A stretch of DNA of 64,000 bases from positions 1,488,001 through 1,552,000 of the forward strand of contig NZ_CP085953.1 of the NCBI RefSeq assembly GCF_020735385.1. The letters are read 5' to 3'. Shown one piece after another: positions 8,688 to 17,784 of this stretch (the stretch's first letter is position 1; each line of letters opens with the position of its first letter). Origin of the DNA: Granulicatella elegans. GTDB lineage: Bacteria > Bacillota > Bacilli > Lactobacillales > Aerococcaceae. The position numbers and the translations under genes were made by a program. The notes under the pieces were generated by a model that was given only the letters and a program-made list of their open reading frames with translations, was not told where the DNA came from and made no database searches.

Positions 8688-10412
8688 ATGACATTTGATG
8701 GTTTGTTTACAAAATGGATGACGGATGAAGTTTCTAAAGAAATTATTGGAGGAAGAATTAGTAAAATTCATCAACCCCTTCCTTATGAAATTCAATTAAC
8801 GATTCGTTCCAATCGAAAAAATTATTTATTATTATTATGTGCTCATCCAATGATGGCACGTTTTCAGTTTATCGCTGAAAAAGGGGATAATCCTGAAATC
8901 GCTCCTAATTTTTGTATGATTTTAAGAAAATATCTTGAAGGAGCCATTATTCAAGATTTTACCCAAGTTGGAGCTGACCGAATCATTCATTTAGATGTGG
9001 ATACAAGGGATGAACTTGGGGACGAAGCAAAATGGCGTTTGACACTTGAAATGATGGGAAAACATAGTAATGTTTTCTTAGTGGATCGAAGAAGTCAGCA
9101 AATTATCGATTGTTTAAAACGAATTCCATTAAGTCAAAATACGTATCGTACCTTACAACCAGGGGCTACTTATCAATTACCTCCACATCAAACAAAATTG
9201 AATCCATTTGAAATGACTCTTTTTGAATTAGATGCCAGATTGAATAGAGAAATTTCTGAAGATTCATTAACCAAATCATTAATGAGTATTGTACAAGGGA
9301 TAAGTACGCTAACTGCTAATGAAATTGTTGAACGTTCTATGATGTTTGATGAAACAATTGCTGAAAGTTTATGGAAGTTTTTAGAACAAAATAATGAGAA
9401 ACCAACACCAACTTTGGCAAAATTATCTAATGGAAAAAGCTACTTCACAGTATGTCCATATTACTCATTCCAAAATGCTGAAAATCAATCATTTGAAACA
9501 TTGTCTGAATTATTAACAGCTTATTATGTTCATAAAGTTCAGGAAGAAAAAATTCAACAGCTGGCAGGTAATTTACTTCAAATGTTGAAATCAGAATTGA
9601 AAAAAAATCGAGAAAAACTCATTAAATTTGAAGAAGATTTACAAAAGAGTGAGAAGGCAGAACAATACCGTATTAAAGGAGAGTTATTAAATACTTGCCT
9701 CTACAAAATAGAAAAAGGTCAAACTGAAATTCAGGTGGAGAATTATTACGATAATAATGAATTACTGACGATTCAATTGTCTACATGGTTAACACCTTCT
9801 CAAAATGCACAAGCTTATTTTAAAAAATATCAAAAATTAAGAAATTCAATTGAACATATTGAAAAACAACAGGAATTTACCCATCAAGAAATTCAGTATT
9901 TAGAACAAGTTTTATATCAAATTGAAGAAGCAGATGTACAAAACTTAGAAATGATTCGAGAAGAATTAGTAGCGAGTGGGTATTTAAAACGATCTGCGGT
10001 GAAAAAAGGAAAACAAAAAACAAAACCTTCAAAACCATATGTTTTCTATTCAAATGATGGTACTAGAATTTTAGTGGGTAGAAATAACTTACAAAATGAT
10101 ACTTTAACCTTAAAACAAGCAAAAAAAGAATATTTATGGTTACATGCGCAAAATATTCCGGGGTCACACGTCATTGTAGAATCAGCCAATCCAACCGATG
10201 AAACGATTGGGCAAGCAGCCATGTTAGCAGCATACTATTCTAAATACCGTCATTCAGCAACCGTTCCTGTGGACTATGTTTCTGTTTCAAAAATTAGAAA
10301 GCCAAATGGATCTAAGCCAGGATTTGTAGTGTATGAAGGTCAACAAAATACGTATATCACTCCTGATGAAGCAGTGATTCAACAAATTCGAGAAAATAAA
10401 CCAAAAGAATAG
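8688..10412 (+). CDS. rqcH: Ribosome quality control factor RqcH (NFACT family; FbpA-like)
   Basis: NFACT protein that binds stalled 50S subunits with peptidyl-tRNA and directs alanine tailing of the nascent chain. Older literature calls streptococcal homologues fibronectin-binding proteins (FbpA/PavA). With ATG 8688 the product has 574 residues: the NFACT-N domain (about 1-170) with Asp97-Arg98 at the position of the DR pair needed for tRNA recruitment in Bacillus RqcH, the 'GKHSN' segment, a long coiled coil (about 300-430) and the NFACT-R domain with 'YLWLHAQNIPGSHVIV'. An in-frame ATG at 8676 is rejected because GGAGG (8678-8682) then serves as the ribosome binding site. hemW follows after nine bases. 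Confidence 0.94.
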   Translation: MTFDGLFTKWMTDEVSKEIIGGRISKIHQPLPYEIQLTIRSNRKNYLLLLCAHPMMARFQFIAEKGDNPEIAPNFCMILRKYLEGAIIQDFTQVGADRIIHLDVDTRDELGDEAKWRLTLEMMGKHSNVFLVDRRSQQIIDCLKRIPLSQNTYRTLQPGATYQLPPHQTKLNPFEMTLFELDARLNREISEDSLTKSLMSIVQGISTLTANEIVERSMMFDETIAESLWKFLEQNNEKPTPTLAKLSNGKSYFTVCPYYSFQNAENQSFETLSELLTAYYVHKVQEEKIQQLAGNLLQMLKSELKKNREKLIKFEEDLQKSEKAEQYRIKGELLNTCLYKIEKGQTEIQVENYYDNNELLTIQLSTWLTPSQNAQAYFKKYQKLRNSIEHIEKQQEFTHQEIQYLEQVLYQIEEADVQNLEMIREELVASGYLKRSAVKKGKQKTKPSKPYVFYSNDGTRILVGRNNLQNDTLTLKQAKKEYLWLHAQNIPGSHVIVESANPTDETIGQAAMLAAYYSKYRHSATVPVDYVSVSKIRKPNGSKPGFVVYEGQQNTYITPDEAVIQQIRENKPKE

Positions 10413-10421
10413 GAGAAACAA

Positions 10422-11567
10422 ATGAACGCGGTAAGAGCAGCATATATTCATATTCCATTTTGTTCTCATATTTGCTATTATTGCGATTTTAATAAGGTAT
10501 TTATTGAGGGGCAACCGGTTGATGAATATGTTGATTTATTAGTAAGAGAAATGCAATTACGAGCAGACTCTCACCCCATATCACCTTTAGAGACGTTATA
10601 TATCGGGGGAGGAACTCCTTCAACTTTAATGCCAAAGCAATTAGCAACGTTATTTGAAGGGATTCATCGTTATTTACCACTAGAGAAAAATTGCGAATTT
10701 TCAATGGAATTAAATCCAGATGATGGTCAAATGGAACGTTTAGAAGTGATGAAAGAATATGGGGTAAACCGTATTAGTATGGGAGTTCAATCCTTTAATG
10801 ATGAGTTATTAAAAAGAATTGGACGAAAACATAGTAAAAAGACCGTTTTACAAACTATAGGAAATGCTCGAAAAATTGGATTTGATAATATTAGTATTGA
10901 TTTAATTTTTAGACTTCCTCAACAAACGATTCAAGATTTTGAAGATAGTTTAAAAATTGCCATGGAATTGGACTTGCCACATTATTCGATTTATTCCTTA
11001 ATTTTAGAACAAAAGACTGTTTTTTATAATTTAATGAGACAGGGGAAGCTTCCTTTGCCGACTCAAGATGAAGAAGCAGATATGTTTCAATTAGCCATGG
11101 ATTCGATGGAAAGTTTTGGTCGACATCATTATGAAATTAGTAATTATGCTCTTCCAGGTTTTGAATCAAGGCATAATTTACATTATTGGAAAGCAGATGA
11201 GTATTTAGGTTTTGGTGCGGGAGCACATGGTTATTTAAATCAAGAACGCTATCAAAATTGTGGTCCTATCCAACATTATTTAGAACCATTACGGAATTTT
11301 GAACTTCCAATTTTACAAAAAGATGTATTAAGTAAAAAATCTCAAATGGAAGAATTTATGTTTCTAGGGTTAAGAAAAATGTCAGGGATTTCTAATCTTG
11401 AATTTAAAAAACGATTTGGAAGAAATATGAATGATATTTATCAAGAAATTATTGAGGAACTGATAGAACAAGAATTAATCCAATTAACAACAGAAGGAAT
11501 TGCGTTAACTCATAAAGGGAAGTTTTTAGGAAATAATGTATTCCAGGCTTTCCTTTTAGAAGATTAG
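10422..11567 (+). CDS. hemW: Radical SAM heme chaperone HemW-like protein
   Basis: The 381-residue protein has the HemN/HemW radical SAM core. The cluster-binding motif is 'CSHICYYCDF' near residue 14, with CX3CX2C followed by D-F. This is the HemW type, not the CX3CX2CXC of coproporphyrinogen dehydrogenase HemN. 'IGGGTPS' and 'ISMGVQSFND' are the following SAM-binding strands, and a HemW-type C-terminal domain is present. HemW proteins insert or carry heme and are found even in heme-auxotrophic lactic acid bacteria. The gene lies nine bases after rqcH and is probably co-transcribed with it. Confidence 0.9.
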   Translation: MNAVRAAYIHIPFCSHICYYCDFNKVFIEGQPVDEYVDLLVREMQLRADSHPISPLETLYIGGGTPSTLMPKQLATLFEGIHRYLPLEKNCEFSMELNPDDGQMERLEVMKEYGVNRISMGVQSFNDELLKRIGRKHSKKTVLQTIGNARKIGFDNISIDLIFRLPQQTIQDFEDSLKIAMELDLPHYSIYSLILEQKTVFYNLMRQGKLPLPTQDEEADMFQLAMDSMESFGRHHYEISNYALPGFESRHNLHYWKADEYLGFGAGAHGYLNQERYQNCGPIQHYLEPLRNFELPILQKDVLSKKSQMEEFMFLGLRKMSGISNLEFKKRFGRNMNDIYQEIIEELIEQELIQLTTEGIALTHKGKFLGNNVFQAFLLED

Positions 11568-11615
11568 GTTAAGATTTTGTATCAATTGCTGTAATGAGAT
11601 GAAAGAGGTGATAGA

Positions 11616-12227
11616 ATGACACCATTAAGAAGAACTAAAAAGAAGAGAAATGATTGGAAGGTCGCTTTTATTGTTCTAATTTCAATCAATCTATTTGTAA
11701 TTGTTTCTACATTCATTCCGAGACAATCTAAACAACAAGTTTTAACAACGCCAATTGTGGAGCAAGGAGAGAATTGGATGGAAGTCACATTAAGTAAAAA
11801 TGAAATTCAAAATATTTTAGATATTGTTTCCAAAAAAAATCAAGCAGAAAATCCAAATTTTCCAAACTTTGTTATGAATGATTCCGTTATTCAAATTACT
11901 GGAGATGCTAATGCATTAGGAGTAACTGTACCTTACAAAATGACGACAGTTCCTTATGTAACGGAAGAAGGAACTGTTCAATTAAAAATACAGTCTATTC
12001 AATTAGGAGGTTTCTCACTACCAGTATTTTTAGCTTTAGGAAGATTAAAACAAACGGAATTTCCAGAATGGTTCCAATTAAATACTGAGAACCAGTATTT
12101 TTTATTAAATTTATCAGGAATTCATGAAGGAAGTACGATTAAAGCAAAAAAAATTAATTTAAAATCGAATGAATTTATTTTTTCTATTTCAATTTCTAAT
12201 GACAATATAGTAGAATATCTACAGTAA
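11616..12227 (+). CDS. YpmS-like membrane-anchored protein (DUF2140)
   Basis: The 203-residue protein has a basic N-terminus, one membrane segment at about residues 16-35 and an extracellular domain of about 165 residues. The layout and the segments 'VTLSKNEIQNIL' and 'GFSLPVFLALGRLKQTEFPEWF' match the YpmS/DUF2140 family of Firmicutes. The function of that family is unknown. The gene precedes deoD by 40 bases. I saw no terminator in between, so it may lead a ypmS-deoD-ctpA-lepB transcript that ends in envelope genes. Confidence 0.8.
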   Translation: MTPLRRTKKKRNDWKVAFIVLISINLFVIVSTFIPRQSKQQVLTTPIVEQGENWMEVTLSKNEIQNILDIVSKKNQAENPNFPNFVMNDSVIQITGDANALGVTVPYKMTTVPYVTEEGTVQLKIQSIQLGGFSLPVFLALGRLKQTEFPEWFQLNTENQYFLLNLSGIHEGSTIKAKKINLKSNEFIFSISISNDNIVEYLQ

Positions 12228-12267
12228 GTAAAATTTTAAAGTCTATAAGACAGTTAGGAGATCACAC

Positions 12268-12975
12268 ATGAGTGTACATATTAATGCAACAAAAGGACAA
12301 ATCGCAGAGGTAGTTTTAATGCCAGGAGACCCACTTCGTGCTAAATATATTGCGGAACATTATTTAACAGATGTAGAACAATATAACAGTGTAAGAAATA
12401 TGTTTGGATATACAGGTTTATACAAAGGGCAACGAGTTTCTGTTCAAGGTAGTGGAATGGGTATTCCTTCAATGATGATTTATGCCAATGAATTATATAC
12501 TGAATTTGGTGTGGAAAAAATTATTCGTATTGGTTCAGCAGGTTCTATTCAAACTGATGTAAATGTTCGTGATATCGTATTAGCTCAAGGTGCTACAACG
12601 GATTCATCAATTATTACAAATATTTTCCAAGGACAAGTAAACTTCGCACCTTTAGCTTCATTTGAATTATTAGATAAAGCGTATCATTTAGCAAAAGAAC
12701 GTGGTGCAACTGTTCACGTTGGAAATATTTTATCTTCAGATCGTTTCTATAATGCTGAATTAAACAAACAAAAATTACAAGAATATGGCGTACTAGCGAT
12801 TGAAATGGAAGCTGCTGGTTTATATGCATTAGCAGCACAACATAAGAAACAAGCTTTAGCAATTGTAACGATTAGTGACCATATTTTAACTGGTGAAGAA
12901 ACAACTGCTGAAGAACGTGAAAAAACATTTAATGAAATGATGGAAATTGCTTTAGAAACTGTTCACAATGGGTAA
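12268..12975 (+). CDS. deoD: Purine-nucleoside phosphorylase, DeoD type
   Basis: Phosphorolyses purine (deoxy)ribonucleosides to the base and (deoxy)ribose 1-phosphate. The 235-residue product is the hexameric low-molecular-weight type. Signatures are 'VLMPGDPLRAKYIAEHYL' (phosphate site), 'VQGSGMGIPSMMIYANEL', 'IRIGSAG' and 'AIEMEAAGLYALA' with the base-contacting Glu-Met-Glu. No other nucleoside genes are adjacent, so it acts here as a salvage gene placed within an envelope operon. ctpA begins 16 bases after its stop. Confidence 0.96.
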   Translation: MSVHINATKGQIAEVVLMPGDPLRAKYIAEHYLTDVEQYNSVRNMFGYTGLYKGQRVSVQGSGMGIPSMMIYANELYTEFGVEKIIRIGSAGSIQTDVNVRDIVLAQGATTDSSIITNIFQGQVNFAPLASFELLDKAYHLAKERGATVHVGNILSSDRFYNAELNKQKLQEYGVLAIEMEAAGLYALAAQHKKQALAIVTISDHILTGEETTAEEREKTFNEMMEIALETVHNG

Positions 12976-12991
12976 TGTGTAGGTAAAAAAT

Positions 12992-14449
12992 ATGGAAGAA
13001 AATCAAGAAAAAGTTGTTAATAAACCTAAAAAAGTAATTCGACTATGGGTTTTTATTGTTTCATTAATTGCTACAATGCTCATTTCAGTTTTTTTAACAG
13101 TTGCATTAGTGATTACACAATTGCCAAAAGCAGATAATAAATTAGCATTTGGTGTATTAAAAAAGAATGAAATGTTTCAAATTGAGAAAGTATTTTATTA
13201 TTTAAAACAAAATTATTTAGATAAAAATATTACCAATGAACAATTAATTCAAGGTGCCTTAAAAGGGATGGCTGAATCAGTTGGAGATCCTTATACTACT
13301 TATTTAGTAAATGATGAAACAGCTCAATTAGATGAAACGGTCAATGGAGCATTTGGTGGAATTGGTGCCGAATTAAAATCAGATCAAAGCCGTGTTGTCA
13401 TTAGTACTACAATGGAAGGAAGTCCATCTCAACAAGTAGGGCTTCAAGCAGATGATGTCATTACCAAAGTTGATGGCGAAGATATGACAGGAAAGACCAT
13501 TTCTGAAGTTGTAAAAAAAGTACGTGGTGAAGTTGGAACAGATGTTGTGTTAACGATTGAACGTGCTGGAACTTCTTTAGAAGTCAAATTAACGAGAGCT
13601 AGCATCGCCATTAATACTGTAAAAGCTGAATTAGATAAAGAGGATGCAACAATTGGACATATTCGTATTACAAGTTTTGCTAAAAATACTGCTCAAGAAT
13701 TGGAAAAATCGGTGAAAGATTTAACCGATAAAGGTGCGCAATCTTTTGTATTCGATGTACGATACAATCCTGGTGGATTGTTAGATCAAGCATATAAAGT
13801 TGCCAATATGTTTCTAAAAGATGGTGAACCAATTGTTCAAGTGGAAGATAGATTTGGAAAGAAAAAAATTTATAAAGCTTCTTCAGATATTGGAACCTTC
13901 AAAATTACTCAACCCTATGTTCTTTTAGTGAATGAAGGAAGTGCAAGTGCTTCTGAAATTTTAGCTGCTGCATTAAAAGAAGGAGCAGGAGCACAAATTG
14001 TGGGAACTAAAACTTATGGTAAAGGAACCGTTCAAAGTGTGATTGATATTTCTGATAATAGTGAATTGAAATATACAAACGCAAAATGGTTAACACCAAA
14101 GGGAAATTGGATTCATAAAGAGGGAGTTACCCCAACAAAAGAAGTGAATTTACCGGATTATGCATTTTTAAAAATTATTGATGCAAGAGAAACATTAAAA
14201 CTAGGGACTGTTTCACAAAATGTCTTATCAGTTGAAACAATTCTAAAAGGATTAGGCTATTCAGTTACAGCAGATGGTTATTTTGATGAAGCTACTCAAA
14301 ATGCAGTAAAAGTTTATCAACAAAAAGAGGGATTAACTGCAACAGGAGAAGTAGATGAAGAAACAGCTCAAAAATTAATGAATAGTGTTAGAGTTTTAAT
14401 CCAAGAAAACGATACACAGTATCAAGTAGCAAAAGAATTACTAAAATAG
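12992..14449 (+). CDS. Carboxy-terminal processing serine protease (S41), PDZ and peptidoglycan-binding domains
   Basis: The 485-residue protein has an N-terminal membrane anchor (about 18-42), then a PDZ domain ('FGGIGAELKSDQSRVV', about 118-200) and the S41 protease core. The catalytic Ser lies in 'NEGSASASEIL' and the Lys in 'GTKTYGKGTVQS', the usual Ser-Lys dyad of CtpA/CtpB. A PG_binding_1 domain (about 405-470) closes the protein with 'LGYSVTADGYFDEAT' and 'KVYQQKEGLTATGEV'. It acts outside the membrane. The neighbouring genes are two signal peptidases, so the cluster looks like an export and processing unit. Confidence 0.93.
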   Translation: MEENQEKVVNKPKKVIRLWVFIVSLIATMLISVFLTVALVITQLPKADNKLAFGVLKKNEMFQIEKVFYYLKQNYLDKNITNEQLIQGALKGMAESVGDPYTTYLVNDETAQLDETVNGAFGGIGAELKSDQSRVVISTTMEGSPSQQVGLQADDVITKVDGEDMTGKTISEVVKKVRGEVGTDVVLTIERAGTSLEVKLTRASIAINTVKAELDKEDATIGHIRITSFAKNTAQELEKSVKDLTDKGAQSFVFDVRYNPGGLLDQAYKVANMFLKDGEPIVQVEDRFGKKKIYKASSDIGTFKITQPYVLLVNEGSASASEILAAALKEGAGAQIVGTKTYGKGTVQSVIDISDNSELKYTNAKWLTPKGNWIHKEGVTPTKEVNLPDYAFLKIIDARETLKLGTVSQNVLSVETILKGLGYSVTADGYFDEATQNAVKVYQQKEGLTATGEVDEETAQKLMNSVRVLIQENDTQYQVAKELLK

Positions 14450-14464
14450 AATGGAGGTTTTTCC

Positions 14465-15082
14465 ATGGAAGAAGTTAGTTCATTTATTCCTCGTAATATG
14501 CGTAAAAGAAAACTTCCTAAACCTACTATATGGGAAGAATTATTCAGTTGGTTAGGCTCTTTTGCCGTATCATTTGCAATTCTAGCCTTATTATTTATCT
14601 TTGTAGGGAAACCTTTTACGGTAAGTGGTCAATCAATGTATCCGACATTACATAATAATGATCGTATGTTTATGTCAAAATTAGGGGATATCAATCGTTT
14701 TGATGTGGTTGTATTACAAGCTCCTGACCAAGATAAAGAGTATATTAAACGAGTGATTGGTATGCCTGGGGATACAATTGAAGTTAAAGAAGGTAAATTA
14801 TATATTAATGGTCAAGTAGTAAATCAACCATTTATTAACACAGAGATACTTGTAAATAAAACGGTCTATATTGATGATTTTACATTGCAAGAATTAACCG
14901 GAGAATTAAAAGTACCTGAAGGAAAATATTTTGTAATGGGGGATAATCGTGGAGTGTCAAGAGACAGTCGAATGATTGGTTTTATTGATCGCTCTGCAAT
15001 TGAAGGGAAAGCAGTCTTTACAATTTGGCCGTTGAATCGAATTGGTGGTCAAAAAAATTACTCTTATTTATATTCTGAATGA
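14465..15082 (+). CDS. lepB: Signal peptidase I (first of two tandem copies)
   Basis: Type I signal peptidase that cleaves signal peptides of exported preproteins on the outer membrane face. The 205-residue product has one N-terminal membrane segment (about 32-50). The catalytic Ser is in 'SGQSMYPTLHNNDRM', the Lys in 'EYIKRVIGMPGD' and box E is 'MGDNRGVSRDSR'. The downstream gene is a clear paralogue in the same order and size, so this is a tandem duplication. A 17-residue basic N-terminal extension distinguishes this copy. It lies 15 bases after ctpA. Confidence 0.95.
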   Translation: MEEVSSFIPRNMRKRKLPKPTIWEELFSWLGSFAVSFAILALLFIFVGKPFTVSGQSMYPTLHNNDRMFMSKLGDINRFDVVVLQAPDQDKEYIKRVIGMPGDTIEVKEGKLYINGQVVNQPFINTEILVNKTVYIDDFTLQELTGELKVPEGKYFVMGDNRGVSRDSRMIGFIDRSAIEGKAVFTIWPLNRIGGQKNYSYLYSE

Positions 15083-15098
15083 TAAGGAGAGATTTTAA

Positions 15099-15689
15099 AT
15101 GAGTCATGAAGATGAGTATGAAGATAAACCTTCGATATTGTCTATTATATGGTCTTGGATTTGGTCGTTTATAGTAGCCTTTATCATTGTAGGGGGAGTG
15201 TATTTCTTCCTTGGAAGACCTTTTACAGTGATTGGTACTTCAATGTATCCAACATTGCATAATGGTGATCGTATGGTCTTATCTAAAGTTGGAGATATTC
15301 ATCGATTTGATGTTGTTATCCTAAAGGCTCCAGATGAAAATGTTGAATATATTAAACGTGTTATTGGGATGCCAGGGGATACAGTGGAGATGAAGAGTGG
15401 GGTACTTTATATTAATGGTAAAAAAGTAGATCAACCTTTTATCAATACTGAAGCGTTGGCAAAACAAACGTTTTTTAATGATGATTTTACTTTAGAAAGT
15501 CTAACAGGTGAATCGAAAGTTCCTGCAGGGAAGTATTTTGTTTTAGGGGATAATCGTGGAGTTTCTAAAGATAGTCGAATGATTGGTTTTATTGATCGTT
15601 CAGCTATTGAAGGAAAAGCAGTCTTTACAATTTGGCCATTTGGTCGAATTGGAGGACAAAAAGATTACGGTTATTTATTTTCGGAATAG
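15099..15689 (+). CDS. lepB: Signal peptidase I (second tandem copy)
   Basis: The 196-residue paralogue of the preceding gene keeps every catalytic element: Ser in 'IGTSMYPTLHNGDRM', Lys in 'EYIKRVIGMPGD' and box E 'LGDNRGVSKDSR'. The two proteins are nearly identical over the C-terminal 45 residues and diverge mainly in the N-terminal cytoplasmic part and in the substrate-cap region after 'VDQPFINTE'. Both appear functional, so substrate specialisation or dosage is plausible. A structured repeat follows 11 bases after its stop. Confidence 0.95.
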   Translation: MSHEDEYEDKPSILSIIWSWIWSFIVAFIIVGGVYFFLGRPFTVIGTSMYPTLHNGDRMVLSKVGDIHRFDVVILKAPDENVEYIKRVIGMPGDTVEMKSGVLYINGKKVDQPFINTEALAKQTFFNDDFTLESLTGESKVPAGKYFVLGDNRGVSKDSRMIGFIDRSAIEGKAVFTIWPFGRIGGQKDYGYLFSE

Positions 15690-15700
15690 AGTACAGAAAT

Positions 15701-15773
15701 TGACTTTTCTTAATGTAGTATTAGTCCGCCAGTAGATCTTCGGTCTCATGGCTAAAGCTACTTAGAAAAGACT
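15701..15773 (+). repeat. Structured intergenic repeat, copy 2 (short form)
   Basis: The core reads TCCGCCAGTAGATC-TTCG-GTCTCATGGC. The outer arms TGACTTTTCTTAATGTAGTA (15701-15720) and AGCTACTTAGAAAAGACT (15756-15773) pair imperfectly. The inner hairpin is short here. The copy lies 11 bases after the second lepB gene, in its orientation. Confidence 0.75.
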
Positions 15774-15810
15774 TTTCTTTCTCTGTCTTAAATAGTCATG
15801 TTTATGCAAA

Positions 15811-15847
15811 GGAAAGCTGGGATTTTAATGTCCAGTTTTCTTTTTTT
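15811..15847 (+). terminator. Rho-independent terminator of the lepB operon
   Basis: GGAAAGCTGGG (15811-15821) pairs with TCCAGTTTTC (15831-15840), followed by seven T. It separates the ypmS-lepB genes from the mannose-type PTS operon. Confidence 0.8.
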
Positions 15848-15882
15848 ACGATAAAATTCCAATTTATTTATTAAACGTTTTT

Positions 15883-15911
15883 TTTACAAAATTTAAAAAT
15901 AATGTTAAAAT
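15883..15911 (+). promoter_or_regulatory. Promoter of the mannose-type PTS operon
   Basis: TTTACA (15883-15888), 17 bases and TAAAAT (15906-15911). The leader then carries TGCATAAAATGATGCA (15920-15935), a small inverted repeat, before AGGAGG (15951-15956). I see no sigma-54 -24/-12 element, unlike the LevR-controlled mannose operons of some relatives. Confidence 0.65.
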
Positions 15912-15963
15912 TCAAATGGTGCATAAAATGATGCATTAATATAGATTTATAGGAGGAAATCAT

Positions 15964-16947
15964 ATGGTTGGAATTATTATTGCAAGCCATGGTGAATTCG
16001 CTGCTGGTATCAAGCAATCTGGTTCAATGATTTTTGGAGAACAAGAAAAAGTCGAATCTGTTGTTTTTATGCCAAGTGAAGGGCCAGATGATTTGCAAAG
16101 AAAATTGCAAGAAGCCATTGAAAAAGTTGATTCAGAAGAAATCTTATTCTTAGTCGATTTATGGGGCGGTAGTCCATTCAATCAAGCAAATAAATTGTTT
16201 GAAGAAGCTCCAGAACATCGTGCGATTGTTGCTGGATTAAACTTACCAATGTTAATCGAAGCGTATGCGAGTCGTTTCTCAATGAACACAGCTCACGAAA
16301 TTGCGCAAGCGATTGCTCCAACTGCAATTGATGGGGTAAAAGTTCGCCCTGAAGAATTGCAAAAGAAAGAAGAAGTAGCCGAAACTCAAACGGTTGCACC
16401 TAAAGGAGCTATTCCGGAAGGAACAGTTTTAGGTGATGGCAAAATTAAATTTGTATTAGCACGTATTGATACTCGTTTACTTCACGGACAAGTTGCTACA
16501 AACTGGACTAAAGCAACAAATCCAAACCGTATTATCGTTGTTTCTGATTCAGTATCTAAAGACGATTTACGTAAAAAATTAATTGAGCAAGCAGCTCCTC
16601 CAGGAGTACGTGCTCACGTTATCCCATTGGATAAATTAGTTCAAGTGTATAACGATACACGTTTTGGAGATACAAAAGCATTATTATTATTTGAAAATCC
16701 ACAGGATGCTTTAGCAGTTATTGAAAAAGGTGTAGAAATTACAGAATTAAATATTGGTTCTATGGCTCATTCAGTTGGTAAAATTCAAATTAATAATGTA
16801 TTATCTGTTGACCAAGCAGATGTTGATACGTATAAGAAATTACGTGATTTAGGCGTAAAATTCGATGTTAGAAAAGTATCAGGAGATTCTCCTTCTGATT
16901 TATTCAAATTAATCGCTGCAAAAGCAGGCGAAGGATTAAACATTTAA
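15964..16947 (+). CDS. manL: PTS mannose-family transporter subunit EIIAB
   Basis: The 327-residue protein joins two cytoplasmic phosphotransfer domains of a mannose/fructose/sorbose-family PTS. The IIA domain (about 1-125) has its phospho-His at residue 9 in '[11 protein letters not shown]'. A charged linker (about 130-160) leads to the IIB domain with phospho-His174 in '[15 protein letters not shown]'. Phosphate passes from HPr to IIA, IIB and the sugar entering through IIC-IID. The EIIAB fusion followed by IIC, IID and a DUF956 gene is the layout of the glucose/mannose transporter of streptococci and lactobacilli, so glucose and mannose are the likely substrates. Confidence 0.93.
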   Translation: MVGIIIASHGEFAAGIKQSGSMIFGEQEKVESVVFMPSEGPDDLQRKLQEAIEKVDSEEILFLVDLWGGSPFNQANKLFEEAPEHRAIVAGLNLPMLIEAYASRFSMNTAHEIAQAIAPTAIDGVKVRPEELQKKEEVAETQTVAPKGAIPEGTVLGDGKIKFVLARIDTRLLHGQVATNWTKATNPNRIIVVSDSVSKDDLRKKLIEQAAPPGVRAHVIPLDKLVQVYNDTRFGDTKALLLFENPQDALAVIEKGVEITELNIGSMAHSVGKIQINNVLSVDQADVDTYKKLRDLGVKFDVRKVSGDSPSDLFKLIAAKAGEGLNI

Positions 16948-16959
16948 TAGGAGGTCATT

Positions 16960-17769
16960 ATGGATTTTAATATTGTAGCAATTATTGCAGTCCTAGTTGT
17001 TGCCTTTTTAGCTGGTATGGAAAGTATTTTAGACCAATTCCAATTCCATCAACCAATTATTGCATGTTCATTAATTGGATTAGCAACAGGACATTTATCT
17101 GAATGTATTATTTTAGGTGGAGCTTTACAATTATTAGCTCTAGGTTGGGCTAATATCGGTGCAGCGGTTGCTCCCGATGCAGCGTTAGCTTCAGTAGCAT
17201 CTGCCATTATTTATGTAAAAGCTGGTGACTTCTCTACAGATGGTCGTAATGTTGCCATTGCAGCTGCTATCACTTTAGCAACTGTTGGTTTAGTAACAAC
17301 TATGGTTGTTCGTACATTGTCAGTTGTACTTGTGCACCAAGCTGATAGAGCAGCAGAACAAGGCAACTTCCGTGGTGTTGAATTTTGGCACTATGTAGCA
17401 TTAGCTACACAAGGTTTACGTATTGCGATTCCTGCCGGCGCTTTATTATTCATCCCTTCTTCAGCAGTACAAGCTGCTTTAGGTTCATTACCAGCATGGT
17501 TTACTGGTGGTATGACAGTAGGTGGAGGAATGGTAGTAGCCGTAGGTTATGCAATGGTTATTAACTTAATGGCAACTAAAGAAGTATGGCCATTCTTCTT
17601 CTTAGGGTTTGCTTTAGCACCAATTAAAGAATTAACATTAATTGCAACTGGTATTATCGGTTTAGCAATTGCATTTATTTACTTAAACTTACAAAAAAAT
17701 AACTCAGGTGGTTCAGGATCAAATTCTGGTTCAGGAGACCCACTTGGTGATATTTTAAATGATTACTAG
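16960..17769 (+). CDS. manM: PTS mannose-family subunit EIIC
   Basis: The 269-residue membrane protein forms the sugar channel with EIID. Hydrophobic segments run through the whole protein, with family signatures 'LGGALQLLALGWANIGAAVAPDAALA' split over two helices and 'GLATGHLSECIILGG'. The last 20 residues are a Gly/Ser-rich tail ('NSGGSGSNSGSGDP'), as in other lactic acid bacterial ManM proteins. It starts 12 bases after EIIAB with AGGAGG, so translation is tightly coupled. Confidence 0.94.
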   Translation: MDFNIVAIIAVLVVAFLAGMESILDQFQFHQPIIACSLIGLATGHLSECIILGGALQLLALGWANIGAAVAPDAALASVASAIIYVKAGDFSTDGRNVAIAAAITLATVGLVTTMVVRTLSVVLVHQADRAAEQGNFRGVEFWHYVALATQGLRIAIPAGALLFIPSSAVQAALGSLPAWFTGGMTVGGGMVVAVGYAMVINLMATKEVWPFFFLGFALAPIKELTLIATGIIGLAIAFIYLNLQKNNSGGSGSNSGSGDPLGDILNDY

Positions 17770-17784
17770 AATGGAGGAACAGAC

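Noticed and set aside
15862-15890. Catabolite-response element at the mannose PTS promoter
   Set aside because: TTATTAAACGTTTTTTTT lacks the conserved G and CA positions; the match is too weak in AT-rich DNA.
15915-15937. Sigma-54 promoter before the mannose PTS operon
   Set aside because: The GG and GC dinucleotides are not ten bases apart, and a normal -35/-10 pair fits better.
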